Shown one piece after another: positions 15,924 to 23,958 of a DNA stretch of 64,000 nt (position 1 is its first letter; each line of letters begins with the position of its first letter). The notes beneath the pieces were generated by a model. It made no database searches, was not told the DNA's origin, and saw only the letters and a list, made by a program, of their open reading frames with translations. This DNA is from Bacteroidaceae bacterium (GTDB lineage: Bacteria > Bacteroidota > Bacteroidia > Bacteroidales > Bacteroidaceae). The stretch lies in assembly GCA_017470425.1 (NCBI GenBank), contig JAFUYT010000020.1, forward strand, positions 18,201 to 82,200, written 5' to 3'. The translations under genes and the position numbers were made by a program.

Positions 15924-16571
15924 TTGAGCACGCTGACCACCAACAATAAACGATGGCAGGCGGCAACCGTCGCCGCCATCTTTATCGGATTCCTCGCCAT
16001 TGACCAGATCGTCAAGGTGTGGGTGAAGACGCACATGGCGCTCCACGAGAGCCGTCGCGTCACCGACTGGTTCTACATCACCTTCATCGAGAACAACGGC
16101 ATGGCCTTCGGCATGGAGTTCTTCGACAAGCTCTTCCTCACGGGCTTCCGCCTCGTGGCGACCTGTTTCGTCGGCTACTACATGGCGCGGCTCATCCGGC
16201 GCGGCGTCTCGTGGGGCTATCTCATCTGCCTCGCCTTCATCATGACCGGCGCCGCAGGCAACATCATCGACTGCCTCTTCTACGGTCTCATCTTCGACAA
16301 CCCCGCCTGGCCGCAGGTGGCGCAGTTCGTGCCCTTTGGCGAAGGCTACAGCACGTGGTTCTACGGTCGGGTCGTAGATATGTTCTACTTCCCCCTCTGT
16401 GAGTGGGATTGGCCCGCGTGGGTTCCCTTCGTGGGCGGTAGCCACTACGTCTTCTTCTCCTATATCTTCAACGTCGCCGATGCCTGCATCTCCTGCGGCG
16501 TCATCGCCCTCCTCCTCTTCTACCGCCGCACGCTCAGCGAGGAACTGAAAGTGGAGAAAGGGGAGAGTTGA
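15924..16571 (+). CDS. lspA: lipoprotein signal peptidase (prolipoprotein signal peptidase II)
   Basis: About 215 residues if started at TTG 15924. The frame has no ATG between the end of the dksA-like gene and the first membrane helix, so a TTG (15924) or CTG (15933) start is likely; the ATG at 15861 would overlap the upstream gene. Four membrane helices are visible. The catalytic aspartates lie in the conserved blocks GRVVDMFYF and FNVADACIS, and FIENNGMAFGM matches the N-terminal signature. It cleaves lipoprotein signal peptides at the inner membrane. The next gene is itself a lipoprotein. Confidence 0.9.
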   Translation: MSTLTTNNKRWQAATVAAIFIGFLAIDQIVKVWVKTHMALHESRRVTDWFYITFIENNGMAFGMEFFDKLFLTGFRLVATCFVGYYMARLIRRGVSWGYLICLAFIMTGAAGNIIDCLFYGLIFDNPAWPQVAQFVPFGEGYSTWFYGRVVDMFYFPLCEWDWPAWVPFVGGSHYVFFSYIFNVADACISCGVIALLLFYRRTLSEELKVEKGES

Positions 16572-16640
16572 CAGTTGAAAGTTGAAAGTTGACAGTTGAC
16601 AGTTGACAATTGACAGTTGAAAGTTGATAGTTGACAATTG
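16567..16640. repeat. TTGACAGTTGA simple repeat
   Basis: Tandem, imperfect TTGACAGTTGAAAG units after lspA. Shorter copies occur at 18331-18367, and inverted copies at about 45819-45853. Confidence 0.85.
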
Positions 16641-17765
16641 AAAAACATCCCTTCCCTCAAACGCATTTTACTCCCCTCCCTACCGCTCGGCGCTCTGCGA
16701 CGCTTGACGCTTCAAGAAGGGAGGGGCAGGGGGGTGGGTCCTCAGTGGATGGGTCTTCTCCTCCTCTTTCTCCTCCTCTCCTGCAAGCCCCAGCTCCCCG
16801 AAGGTGTCCTCTCCGAAGGAAAGATGGAGCGCGTGCTCTACGACTACCACATCGCACAGGTCATCGCTGAGTCCGACGCCTACTCTGACCAACCCCTCGA
16901 CGTTCGCCGCTACGAGCTCCAGCAGGCTGTCCTCCGCAAGCATGGCATCACACAGGCGGAGTTCGACAGCTCGATGGTCTTCTATTGTAGCGACATCCCC
17001 CGCCTGAACGCCATCTACAACCGCGTCGCACAGCGCTTCGAGCGCGAGGCAGAGGCGTTGGGAGCTGTCCTCGATGCGGCAGACCTCTATGCCCGCCTCA
17101 CTGCGGATGGCGACACGGCGAATGTATGGGTGGGGCGCAAGGTCTTTGCCGTCCGCAACCGTCTGGGCGAGAACCTGCACGCGTGGCGCATCGCCTGCGA
17201 CTCCACCTGGTTGGAGGGCGACGACCTCCTCTGGCGCTTCCAGACGCAGACCTTCTCGCGCGAGGGCTACTACCAGAGCATCTACGCCCTCCTCGTCATC
17301 ACCTATACCAACGACTCCGTTCGTGCGCGAACCGTGCAGCTGAACGACCGCGCCTCCGGTGAGCTCCGCATCGATAACCCCGAGGGGTGGGTGCCCAGCA
17401 CCGTCGCCGGACAGCTCTTCCTCCCTGTCGAGGAAGACCCGCAGCGCTCACGGCTCTACATCGTCAACCATCCCTCCCTCATCCGCTTCCATAAGAGTCC
17501 CGAGTGGCGCGCACGCCTCCACGTTCCTGACACCCTCGCGACCGATACCCTCGTGGCGGACACCCTCGCCGCAGACACCCTCGCCGATCGCCACAGCTCA
17601 CGCAGCGACAAGTCCGATGCCGATGCGCCCCAGCATCGGCGCACGCCCACTGAGTTCCGCGAGCAGCAGTCAGTAGATAAGAAAATTGAAATCGTCAAGG
17701 AGAAACCTTACCAGATTCGCCGCGGCAAGAACACGAAGCGGCGTCAGCAAGGCAGCAGGCGTTGA
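16638..17765 (+). CDS. DUF4296-family lipoprotein
   Basis: 375 residues if the TTG at 16638 is used, 338 if ATG 16749 is used. The lipobox is LLFLLLSC followed by KPQLPEGVLSEGKMERVLYD, typical of DUF4296. The family is encoded downstream of lspA in many Bacteroidetes; its role is unknown and it is probably an outer-membrane-associated lipoprotein. The first 37 codons of the longer version are translated palindromic element (LPSLPLGALRRLTLQEGRG), giving the signal peptide an unusual N-region; the shorter version lacks any positive charge before the hydrophobic core. Near residues 295-315 a run of TLATDTLVADTLAADTLAD shows a tandem repeat. The C-terminus is strongly basic. Confidence 0.75.
   Translation: MKNIPSLKRILLPSLPLGALRRLTLQEGRGRGVGPQWMGLLLLFLLLSCKPQLPEGVLSEGKMERVLYDYHIAQVIAESDAYSDQPLDVRRYELQQAVLRKHGITQAEFDSSMVFYCSDIPRLNAIYNRVAQRFEREAEALGAVLDAADLYARLTADGDTANVWVGRKVFAVRNRLGENLHAWRIACDSTWLEGDDLLWRFQTQTFSREGYYQSIYALLVITYTNDSVRARTVQLNDRASGELRIDNPEGWVPSTVAGQLFLPVEEDPQRSRLYIVNHPSLIRFHKSPEWRARLHVPDTLATDTLVADTLAADTLADRHSSRSDKSDADAPQHRRTPTEFREQQSVDKKIEIVKEKPYQIRRGKNTKRRQQGSRR
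16670..16741. repeat. palindromic element (CTACCGCTCGG type) at the start of the DUF4296 gene
   Basis: ACTCCCCTCCCTACCGCTCG through GCTTCAAGAAGGGAGGGG and CAGGGGGGTGGGTC. The same element recurs at 25115-25191 and, inverted, at 24887-24972. Confidence 0.8.
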
Positions 17766-17812
17766 CCATCCTTGTACGTAACGCCCACCATCTCAGTATT
17801 CCCGTCTGCCCC

Positions 17813-18082
17813 ATGACCCGTAAAGCTTACCACCGTCTCCTGTTCCCCGATGGCTCCGTGCTCCCGATGCAAGTCGTCGAATGGGATGCCGCCGGACATC
17901 TCGTTGGCTACCACACCCTCCGCGCTGAAGAGCCCTTCGTGGAGTGGGTAGGCGGAACGCTCAGCCTACTTGAAGACGAAATAAACGGCAAGAACCAGGC
18001 AGATGAAGGCGGCGACGTGGTTCCAGTGGAGGGACTGACCCTGAAACAGGAAACCGATGATGACAGTGAAGATGGTCAATGA
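17813..18082 (+). CDS. small conserved-type hypothetical protein
   Basis: 89 residues from ATG 17813 (MTRKAYHRLLFPDGSVLPMQ then VVEWDAAGHLVGYHTL). A TTG at 17762 overlapping the DUF4296 stop would add 17 residues. Residues 1-55 look like a real small domain with a LFPDGSVL...VVE...G...Y..L...EPF.EW pattern. The acidic tail is read from the strand opposite the end of the DUF486 gene and overlaps it by 117 bases, so the tail may be fortuitous. It is the last gene of the ileS-lspA unit. Function unknown. Confidence 0.5.
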   Translation: MTRKAYHRLLFPDGSVLPMQVVEWDAAGHLVGYHTLRAEEPFVEWVGGTLSLLEDEINGKNQADEGGDVVPVEGLTLKQETDDDSEDGQ

Positions 18083-18331
18083 GATCACCTCCTGAATGAC
18101 CTTCAGCTGCACCAGGGTGAACGGACCGCCATTGCCGATGAAGCCGATGCGGTTGGCGGGCACGGCAAAGCAGTATTCGATGAAGGCGATGCTCCACGAG
18201 AAGGCGATGACGGCAATCAGCGGCCAGTGGCTGCTCACGCCCGCTTCCTGCAGGCGAAGGTGCCCGTACCAGGCGAAAGTCATGAAAACGTTGCTCGCGA
18301 GCAACAGGAGAATGGTCTGTAAAGCTGGCAT
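17966..18331 (-). CDS. DUF486-family small membrane protein (DMT-like)
   Basis: 121 residues with four hydrophobic helices. Conserved-looking blocks are NVFMTFAWYGHL near residue 14, SWSIAFIEYCFAVPANRIGF near 46 and FTLVQLKVIQEVISLTIF near 70, ending YFVFK. This fits the DUF486 / small DMT-type transporter family; the substrate is unknown. Convergent with, and overlapping, the preceding small gene. It is monocistronic as far as visible. The upstream bases (18331-18367) hold a TTGACAGTTGATAG repeat. Confidence 0.8.
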   Translation of the reverse strand: MPALQTILLLLASNVFMTFAWYGHLRLQEAGVSSHWPLIAVIAFSWSIAFIEYCFAVPANRIGFIGNGGPFTLVQLKVIQEVISLTIFTVIIGFLFQGQSLHWNHVAAFICLVLAVYFVFK

Positions 18332-18367
18332 GATGATTTAGTTGACAGTTGATAGTTGACAGTTGGA
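18331..18367. repeat. TTGACAGTTGATAG repeat upstream of the DUF486 gene
   Basis: Three units of the same simple repeat as 16567-16640. Confidence 0.75.
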
Positions 18368-18413
18368 TATCAAATTTTGACCGCAAAGTTACGGCTTTTT
18401 CGTGAAAAGGTGG

Positions 18414-18421
18414 TATCTTTG
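18414..18421 (+). promoter_or_regulatory. -7 element TATCTTTG of the ECF sigma operon
   Basis: TATCTTTG about 64 bases before the sigma gene. Between them lies the palindromic motif GGTACGCGCGTACGCGTG just before the start codon. Confidence 0.6.
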
Positions 18422-18484
18422 CAGCGATAATTACTCATCAACCCCAGAATAATCATAAAAAAGGTACGCGCGTACGCGTGAGAA

Positions 18485-19036
18485 ATGAGCACGAAATGGA
18501 ATGAACAGCAAGTCGTAGAGCAGCTGCGCCAACCGGCACAGCGCACACAGGCGTTCACGCTGGTCGTGGAGCATTTCAAGGAACAGCTCTACTGGCAGAT
18601 CCGGCGAATGGTGCTCTCCCACGATGACGCTGACGACGTGCTCCAGAACACGTTCATCAAGGCGTGGACGGGGCTCGACGGATTCCGGGGCGATGCCAAG
18701 CTCTCGACGTGGCTCTTCCGCATCGCCAACAATGAGACGCTCAACTTCCTGGAGCGACGCCGACAGGCTTTGAGCATCGATGATGAGGCGGCGGTGGGCG
18801 TGGCAGCACGCTTGGAGAGCGACCCTTACTTCGATGGCGACGAGACCGCGCGACAGCTACAGGAGGCCATCGCGACACTGCCCGACAAGCAGCGGCAAGT
18901 CTTCAACCTCAAGTACTTCGACGAGATGAAGTACGAGGAGATGAGCGAGATGCTCGGTACCAGCGTAGGAGCCCTGAAGGCATCCTATCATCATGCCGTG
19001 AAGAAAATCTCCGATTTTTTCCATTCGCTCGATTAA
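18485..19036 (+). CDS. ECF-type RNA polymerase sigma factor
   Basis: 183 residues. Region 2 is present (LSHDDADDVLQNTFIKAWTG then FRGDAKLSTWLFRIANNETL), and so is region 4 (ATLPDKQRQVFNLKYFDEMK then YEEMSEMLGTSVGALKASYH), so this is an extracytoplasmic-function sigma-70 factor. The gene that follows encodes a small single-helix membrane protein, the usual place for an anti-sigma-like partner in Bacteroidetes, and then a periplasmic protein. The regulon cannot be told. The TATCTTTG promoter upstream is the housekeeping type. Confidence 0.93.
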   Translation: MSTKWNEQQVVEQLRQPAQRTQAFTLVVEHFKEQLYWQIRRMVLSHDDADDVLQNTFIKAWTGLDGFRGDAKLSTWLFRIANNETLNFLERRRQALSIDDEAAVGVAARLESDPYFDGDETARQLQEAIATLPDKQRQVFNLKYFDEMKYEEMSEMLGTSVGALKASYHHAVKKISDFFHSLD

Positions 19037-19087
19037 ACCTTTTCAATAAGACCTTGTCCAAGAACCAAACTGAACCAAAAAGACAAC

Positions 19088-19489
19088 ATGACACACGAAG
19101 AAACTTTCACTCATGAAGAGGCTTTCATCCGGGAGCACGACAGCGGACGGAGCCCGTTTCAGACGCCCGACGGCTACTTCGAGGGCTTCACGGAGCGTCT
19201 GATGGCGCGGATCGCGGAGGAGCAACCGGTGGCAGAGGCATCTCAGAAGGCGCGTATCGTGCAGATTCCGCTGTGGCGTCGGTCGCTGCGCTATGCTGCT
19301 GCGATCGCGGTGGCAGCGGTGGCGTTGGGCGGCGGGGCATTGCTCTACGACCGCTTGCAGACGCCCGAGCAGGCATGGGAGGTGGACGCCGCAGAATATG
19401 CCTGGGACACTGGTGAGCTGGATGAAGTCATCGACTACGAGATGCTCGACAATCAGCAGATTGCCTATTACTTGACGGAAGCTTATTAA
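19088..19489 (+). CDS. single-pass membrane protein, candidate anti-sigma-like partner
   Basis: 133 residues. An N-terminal soluble part contains PFQTPDGYFEGFTERLMARI, a pattern common in Bacteroidetes proteins that follow ECF sigma genes. One membrane helix lies at about residues 67-82 (YAAAIAVAAVALGGGALL), and a short acidic periplasmic tail follows. It lacks a recognisable zinc-binding anti-sigma motif. It sits 51 bases after the sigma gene and 17 bases before a periplasmic protein gene. The role as a sigma regulator is inferred from position only. Confidence 0.6.
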   Translation: MTHEETFTHEEAFIREHDSGRSPFQTPDGYFEGFTERLMARIAEEQPVAEASQKARIVQIPLWRRSLRYAAAIAVAAVALGGGALLYDRLQTPEQAWEVDAAEYAWDTGELDEVIDYEMLDNQQIAYYLTEAY

Positions 19490-19506
19490 CAAAAAAGGAA
19501 CAGAAT

Positions 19507-19977
19507 ATGATGAAAAGATGGTTGACAATGGCACTGATGGTGTGCTTCACGCTCGGTGCCGCAGCACAGGAGCCTGCACAAGGCGAGCGGAAGTTCGACC
19601 CGCAGAAGTTCCAGCAGATGGTGGAGGAGCAGCTGACGAAGGCCGCCGAGCTGACGACGGACGAGGCCAAGGCTTTCTTCCCGCTCTACAATGAGATGCG
19701 CGAGAAACAGCGCGCCATCGGCCAGCAGATCCATCGGCTGAAGAAGGAACAGACCGCCGACGAGAAAGCCTGCGCGGAGAAGGTCACGCGCATCAAACAG
19801 CTCCAAGTGGATATGGCCAAGCTGGAGCAGGACTACTATAAACGGATCCTGAAGGTGATCCCCGCAGAGAAGGTGCTCAAGGTCATGAAGGCTGAGGATG
19901 ACTTCCACCGCCGAATGGTGCAGGGATCGCGCCGCAGAGGGAAACCGGGAGAGAATCCCGAAGGTCGGCGCCCTTAA
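19507..19977 (+). CDS. periplasmic helical protein, Spy/CpxP-like in layout
   Basis: 156 residues with a signal peptide (cleavage probably after GAAA-QE near residue 20) and a long charged helical region. The helical region includes LTTDEAKAFFPLYNEMREKQ, reminiscent of the LTxxQ-type periplasmic proteins, and ends in a basic tail. It is probably the last gene of the sigma operon. A chaperone-like or envelope-stress sensor role is plausible but not shown. After the stop a run of CGCCCTTAACG repeats begins. Confidence 0.55.
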   Translation: MMKRWLTMALMVCFTLGAAAQEPAQGERKFDPQKFQQMVEEQLTKAAELTTDEAKAFFPLYNEMREKQRAIGQQIHRLKKEQTADEKACAEKVTRIKQLQVDMAKLEQDYYKRILKVIPAEKVLKVMKAEDDFHRRMVQGSRRRGKPGENPEGRRP

Positions 19978-20040
19978 CGCCCTTAACGCCCAACGCCCTT
20001 AACGCCCTTAACGCCCTTAACACCCTCAACGCCCTCAGTA
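19973..20040. repeat. CGCCCTTAA tandem repeat
   Basis: Six to seven imperfect copies of a 9-10-base unit (AACGCCCTT) directly after the Spy-like gene. Confidence 0.85.
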
Positions 20041-20060
20041 ACAAGTACAATCATATCGGT

Positions 20061-20100
20061 ATCGCCCCCTCATGGCTTCTGCATGAAGGGGCGATGCTTT
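20061..20100 (+). terminator. hairpin after the sigma operon
   Basis: ATCGCCCC at 20061 pairs with GGGGCGAT at 20087-20094, with an imperfect inner stem, followed by GCTTT. Probably terminates the ECF sigma operon. Confidence 0.65.
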
Positions 20101-20167
20101 ATGGGGTGATTGCTGTATGGGTTCGTGTGCTGTATGGTCCGCGTGCGGTAAAGCATCCGGGAGACGC

Positions 20168-20605
20168 TTAGTCTTTCAGCAGCTCCTCCAGGAAGCTGTC
20201 GAGCTCTTCGTCGAGCCCCTTCAGGAGCTCTGTGTCCAGCATAATCGCATCGTCATCGACGATGTACAGATCCGAGATCGTCTCGCCGTCCTCACCCATG
20301 AGCACGAAGGAGAAGGGATGCAGGATGCTCATCCGCTCGACCTCTGAGCGCAGGCTGTTGATGCACTGGCGGATGATGGCGGGCGCCACCTCGTAGAGGT
20401 CTTCCTCCGTGGGCTCCAGCCACTGATCCACGACGATGCGCATCAGCTCTTCCATATCATCGTTGAAAATGCGAAGCTCGCCGCTCTCGGGCTTCACTTG
20501 CATGTGAAGGTCGGTGAGCACTGCGTCAGCCGTGGGTGGGTATTTCTCGGCGACTTTACGGAGGGCACGCTGGATTTGCTGGAGGGTCTGTGGGGTGGCT
20601 TTCAT
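20168..20605 (-). CDS. conserved-type hypothetical protein
   Basis: 145 residues, acidic and soluble, with no signal peptide. Blocks such as LRIFNDDMEELMRIVVDQWL and FSFVLMGEDGETISDLYIVD, then a very acidic C-terminus (LLKGLDEELDSFLEELLKD), give it a distinctive look, but I do not recognise a named family. It is a single gene, separated from the next by a strong bidirectional terminator (20645-20677). Confidence 0.6.
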   Translation of the reverse strand: MKATPQTLQQIQRALRKVAEKYPPTADAVLTDLHMQVKPESGELRIFNDDMEELMRIVVDQWLEPTEEDLYEVAPAIIRQCINSLRSEVERMSILHPFSFVLMGEDGETISDLYIVDDDAIMLDTELLKGLDEELDSFLEELLKD

Positions 20606-20644
20606 TGCAGAGTATGCTGGCGGGGTGAATGAGGATTTCTTGTG

Positions 20645-20677
20645 AAAAAAGGTCGGAACAGGAGTCCGACCTTTTTT
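20645..20677. terminator. bidirectional terminator
   Basis: AAAAAAGGTCGGA / TCCGACCTTTTTT with loop ACAGGAG. A-tract and T-tract on the two sides make it usable in both directions, ending the minus-strand gene at 20735-21109. Confidence 0.85.
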
Positions 20678-20734
20678 GTGATTCCTTGCAGATGTGAGGA
20701 ATGGATTTGAGTTAGTTAGTTGTAGTGGTAATGC

Positions 20735-21109
20735 TTATTTGAGGGAAACCTTTCGGACTACTTTATCGACCTTCAGGATGTAGCAGCCTTTGGGGAGGTT
20801 GATGCTGACGGTCTTGTCATCGCTGTCAATCTTGAAGCTCGCTACGCGCACGCCGGCGAGATTGTAAATCTCAAGGGCTTTCCCGGCGGCGTTGGCCACG
20901 TGGACCTGTGTGCCGCTGATGTTGATGGTGATGGGCGTCAGCTCGCTCTCGGGATCGCTGATGGCGGTGGCATCGAAGTCCTGCTCAGGGACGGGCGCTT
21001 CGAGCTCGATATCATAGTCCGGTGCCTCGACTTCGACGGCGTTCTCTGTAGCCATCGTAGGCAGGCAGCAGGAGGCTGCAAAGAGGAGAAAAAGGTAGTA
21101 TTTCTTCAT
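20735..21109 (-). CDS. small secreted protein with a C-terminal sorting-domain-like beta module
   Basis: 124 residues from ATG at 21109 (MKKYYLFLLFAASCCLPTMA), a clear signal peptide. The promoter position excludes a longer start. An acidic middle is followed by a short beta domain, IYNLAGVRVASFKIDS then INLPKGCYILKVDKVVRKVS, which resembles type-A C-terminal sorting domains of the type IX secretion system or their orphan relatives. With almost no passenger domain, its purpose is unclear. The CotH-family protein at 49462 ends with a similar module. Confidence 0.6.
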   Translation of the reverse strand: MKKYYLFLLFAASCCLPTMATENAVEVEAPDYDIELEAPVPEQDFDATAISDPESELTPITINISGTQVHVANAAGKALEIYNLAGVRVASFKIDSDDKTVSINLPKGCYILKVDKVVRKVSLK

Positions 21110-21140
21110 GCGAAATGCGATTTTCGTAGTTTTATCGGGG

Positions 21141-21172
21141 CAAATGTAGCCCTTTTCTGCGTTCCGTGCAAA
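21141..21172 (-). promoter_or_regulatory. promoter of the small secreted protein
   Basis: Minus-strand TACATTTG (21141-21148) with TTTG at 21169-21172, 20 bases upstream. A full match to the Bacteroidetes promoter. Confidence 0.75.
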
Positions 21173-21310
21173 TTTTTTCAAGGAAAAACACAATAAAACG
21201 GCAAATTAAGTGTTGTAGGCTCCCGTTCTGGGGAGGATTCGGGGCGCTCAAGGAATGATTTGGGGCGCTCCAGGGTAGCTTCGGGGCACCCTGAGGTAGC
21301 TTCGGGGCAC

Positions 21311-22225
21311 TTAGGGGGTGATGCGCAGTCCCTCGTGCGCCAAAAGGGTAGGGGAGAACACCTCTTGGGCTTCCCGCAGCAGGACGCTCTCGTCGTCATA
21401 GCGCGAGGAGAAATGTCCGAGCAGCAGTTTCCCCACGTGCGCCTCGCGTGCCAGGAGAGCCGCCTGACGGGCGGTGGAATGGTGATAACGTTCGGCGAGG
21501 GCGGCTTCTGCCTCGGCATAGGTGCCCTCGTGGTAGAGTAGATCCACGCCTTGGAGCCATTCTGCCAGTGGGGGCGAGGGCATCGTATCGGTGCAGTAGG
21601 CGTAGCTGCGGACGCGGTCGGGCGGGGTAGTGAGGCGCGAGCAGGGGATGACCTCGCCCTCGGGCGTCGTCCAGTCCTGACCGGCTTTGATACGGTTGAT
21701 GGCCCAGTTGGGAATCTGGTAGAAATCAATCATCTCGCGGCGGATGTGCGGCTGACCAGGCTTCTCCTTGATGAGATAGCCGCAGCAGGGCACGCGATGC
21801 TGGAGCGGTAGCGACCATACCTCCATCGAACGGTCCTCGAAGAGGAGTTGATGGCGCGTCGTATCGACGGCCTCGAAGTGAATCTCATAGTCCAGGTCGC
21901 TGCAGAACTGAGCCACCACGCACTGCACGAAGGGGCGCAGCGACGAGGGACCGTGCACGTAGAGCGGAGCCGTGCGCCCCAGCAGACCCATCGACGACAG
22001 GAAACCGGGGAGACCGAAGACGTGGTCGCCGTGGGCATGGGTGAGGAGGATATGGCTGATCTTCTGCCAGCTCAGCCCCGTCTTGCGCCACGCCAGCTGA
22101 GCACCCTCGCCGCAGTCGAGCAACAGGAGCTTGTCGCGCACATCTACGACTTGGCACGACGGGAGATGCTTCGGCGTAGGGAGCGCAGAACCGCATCCAA
22201 TAATATGTATCTCAAACTTTTGCAT
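21311..22225 (-). CDS. rnz: ribonuclease Z
   Basis: 304 residues of the metallo-beta-lactamase superfamily. The zinc-binding motif THAHGDHVFGLPGF lies at about residues 62-75, with downstream ligands in CTDTMPSPPL, HEGTYAEAEA and LLGHFSSRY. These are the landmarks of RNase Z, which cleaves the 3' trailer of tRNA precursors. It lies 64 bases after queC on the same strand and may be cotranscribed with the queuosine genes. The spacer holds CCTAG-type repeats (22226-22289) and no promoter was seen. Confidence 0.93.
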   Translation of the reverse strand: MQKFEIHIIGCGSALPTPKHLPSCQVVDVRDKLLLLDCGEGAQLAWRKTGLSWQKISHILLTHAHGDHVFGLPGFLSSMGLLGRTAPLYVHGPSSLRPFVQCVVAQFCSDLDYEIHFEAVDTTRHQLLFEDRSMEVWSLPLQHRVPCCGYLIKEKPGQPHIRREMIDFYQIPNWAINRIKAGQDWTTPEGEVIPCSRLTTPPDRVRSYAYCTDTMPSPPLAEWLQGVDLLYHEGTYAEAEAALAERYHHSTARQAALLAREAHVGKLLLGHFSSRYDDESVLLREAQEVFSPTLLAHEGLRITP

Positions 22226-22289
22226 ACTTCTTCTCTCTAAACAGCTATCCTAGATTCTCCTAGGATCTCCTACTTTTTCCTAGGCTCTC

Positions 22290-22997
22290 CTAGCCCCTAT
22301 TTCTCAAATATTTCTCCAATCCTTCCCTGCGCAGCTTGCACGCCGGACACTCGCCGCAGCCGTCGCCAGGGATGCCATTGTAACAAGTTAAGGTACGCGT
22401 GCGCACGAGATCCAGGACCTTCAGCTTGTCGGCCTTCTCCCATGTCTGCGCCTTGTCGATCCACATGAGGGGCGTGTGAATCACGAACTGCTCGTCCATA
22501 CCCAGGTTCAGCGTGACGTTCAGCGACTTGATGAACGCGTCGCGGCAGTCGGGGTAGCCGCTGTAATCCGTCTGCGAGACGCCTGTCACAAGGTGGTTGA
22601 TGCCGTGCTCACGGGCAAAGACTGCGGCCACGCTTAGGAAGAAGAGGTTGCGACCGGGCACGAACGTGTTGGGAGGACCGTCGGCGGGCTTCTCCTGATC
22701 CATCGTGATGCTGCTGTCGGTGAGTGAGTTGTGGGAGAGCTGGCTGATGAACGACACATCCATCTGGTGCCATTCCACCTCCTCGCCGCCTTCGTTCAAT
22801 CCGTTCTCGCGGGCGATGCGCCCGGCGTCGTCGGCAATCTCGCGCGCCTTCTCGACTTCCAGTACGTGCTTCTGCCCGTAGGTGAAGGTCAGTGCCACCA
22901 CACGGCGGAAGTGCTTCAGCGCCCAGAACAGGCATGTCGTGGAGTCCTGACCGCCACTGAAAACCACCAGCGCGGTCTCTTTATTCATTGGTTTCAT
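22290..22997 (-). CDS. queC: 7-cyano-7-deazaguanine synthase
   Basis: 235 residues. The P-loop [15 protein letters not shown] is near residue 13, and the C-terminal zinc site [17 protein letters not shown] is near 210. QueC converts 7-carboxy-7-deazaguanine to preQ0 in queuosine tRNA modification. It is preceded on the same strand by the VUT-family queuosine-precursor transporter. In many Bacteroidetes queF follows; here rnz follows instead. Codons near residue 199 (RTRTL) contain the GGTACGCGTGCGC motif that recurs in this window. Confidence 0.95.
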   Translation of the reverse strand: MKPMNKETALVVFSGGQDSTTCLFWALKHFRRVVALTFTYGQKHVLEVEKAREIADDAGRIARENGLNEGGEEVEWHQMDVSFISQLSHNSLTDSSITMDQEKPADGPPNTFVPGRNLFFLSVAAVFAREHGINHLVTGVSQTDYSGYPDCRDAFIKSLNVTLNLGMDEQFVIHTPLMWIDKAQTWEKADKLKVLDLVRTRTLTCYNGIPGDGCGECPACKLRREGLEKYLRNRG

Positions 22998-23110
22998 ATC
23001 TCTAATCTCTCATCTCTAATCTTTAATCTCTAATCCCTAATCTCTAATCTCTCCTAAGAGTCTCGCCTTACCCTCCTAAGAGGGTTATGTTAGCATTTTT
23101 TTTAAAGTCA
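22998..23110. repeat. TCTAATCTC simple repeat between queC and transporter
   Basis: About seven imperfect copies of TCTAATC(T/C)C at 22999-23053, then two CTCCTAAGAG palindromic units. No gene. Confidence 0.8.
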
Positions 23111-23782
23111 TCAGAGCACGCTGTAGCGCACGCCCTCATCATAGACGTCCACGCCCTCCGTGCGCTTCAGCCAGGCGACGATACGGGTGGTGATGGGTAG
23201 GAGAATGATTTCGTATAGTGTCTTGATAGCCACTTGGCTAACCATCATAATTAAAAGGTTTTCTTTAGGAACGATGCCGCCCAGCGCAACGGGGAAGAAC
23301 ACCATCGAATCCGCCAGCTCACCGACCACCGTGGAGGCGATGGCGCGCAGCGAGAAGCGGCGCCCCTTGTCGCGAATCTTCATCACGCTCATCACGTAGG
23401 CGTTCAGAAACGATCCTATGAGGAAGGCAGCGAAGGAGGCCAGCGCCACGCGCGGAGCCAGACCGAACAATGCGTGGAACCCTTCCTGGTTCGTCCAGTA
23501 GGGTGCGCCGGGAATCATGTCGGCCAGCCATGCCAGCAGTACGAAGGCAAAGTTCATGAAGAAACCCGTCCAGATGATGAGCTTCGCGCGTCGATACCCC
23601 CACACCTCTGTGATGCAGTCGTTGACGACGTAGGAGACCGGAAACACGAGCACGCCGGTTGTCAGGTTCAGGGGACCGAGCAGGAATTGTTTGGTTGCAA
23701 GCAGGTTCGCCAGAATCAGGCAAACGCAAAACGTGACGCCGAGCAACATGAACGTCACGCTGACTGGTTCTTGTCTTTTCAT
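23111..23782 (-). CDS. yhhQ: queuosine precursor transporter (VUT/YhhQ family)
   Basis: 223 residues with about six membrane helices. The YhhQ pattern is visible: NLLATKQFLLGPLNLTTGVL, VFPVSYVVNDCITEVWGYRR and FSLRAIASTVVGELADSMVF. The family imports preQ0/preQ1 or queuosine bases. The downstream queC supports this. It has its own minus-strand promoter (23838-23869) in the divergent region shared with the sialic acid operon. Confidence 0.92.
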   Translation of the reverse strand: MKRQEPVSVTFMLLGVTFCVCLILANLLATKQFLLGPLNLTTGVLVFPVSYVVNDCITEVWGYRRAKLIIWTGFFMNFAFVLLAWLADMIPGAPYWTNQEGFHALFGLAPRVALASFAAFLIGSFLNAYVMSVMKIRDKGRRFSLRAIASTVVGELADSMVFFPVALGGIVPKENLLIMMVSQVAIKTLYEIILLPITTRIVAWLKRTEGVDVYDEGVRYSVL

Positions 23783-23837
23783 CTTTCTTGTTTTGTTAAA
23801 GGGGGTTGAGCAAGTACCCCTGTGCGGTTTTGCGGCG

Positions 23838-23869
23838 CAAAGGTACGCTTTTTCCGCGAAGCAGCCAAA
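23838..23869 (-). promoter_or_regulatory. promoter of yhhQ-queC
   Basis: Minus-strand TACCTTTG (23838-23845) with TTTG at 23866-23869, 20 bases upstream. Confidence 0.75.
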
Positions 23870-23884
23870 TTAGCGGCTGAGAAA

Positions 23885-23916
23885 TTTGGCACATTCATGA
23901 AATGACCTTATCTTTG
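23885..23916 (+). promoter_or_regulatory. promoter of the sialic acid operon
   Basis: TTTG at 23885-23888 and TATCTTTG at 23909-23916, 20 bases apart. Divergent from and close to the yhhQ promoter, with the two -33 boxes only 15 bases apart. Confidence 0.78.
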
Positions 23917-23958
23917 TCCCGCAAAATAACTTGAACGACTAACTTCAAAGAAAAACCT

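Noticed and set aside
16638-16748. Firm choice of start for the DUF4296 lipoprotein
   Set aside because: Neither the TTG at 16638 (element-derived N-region) nor the ATG at 16749 (no charged N-region) is decisive. The longer one was listed without certainty.
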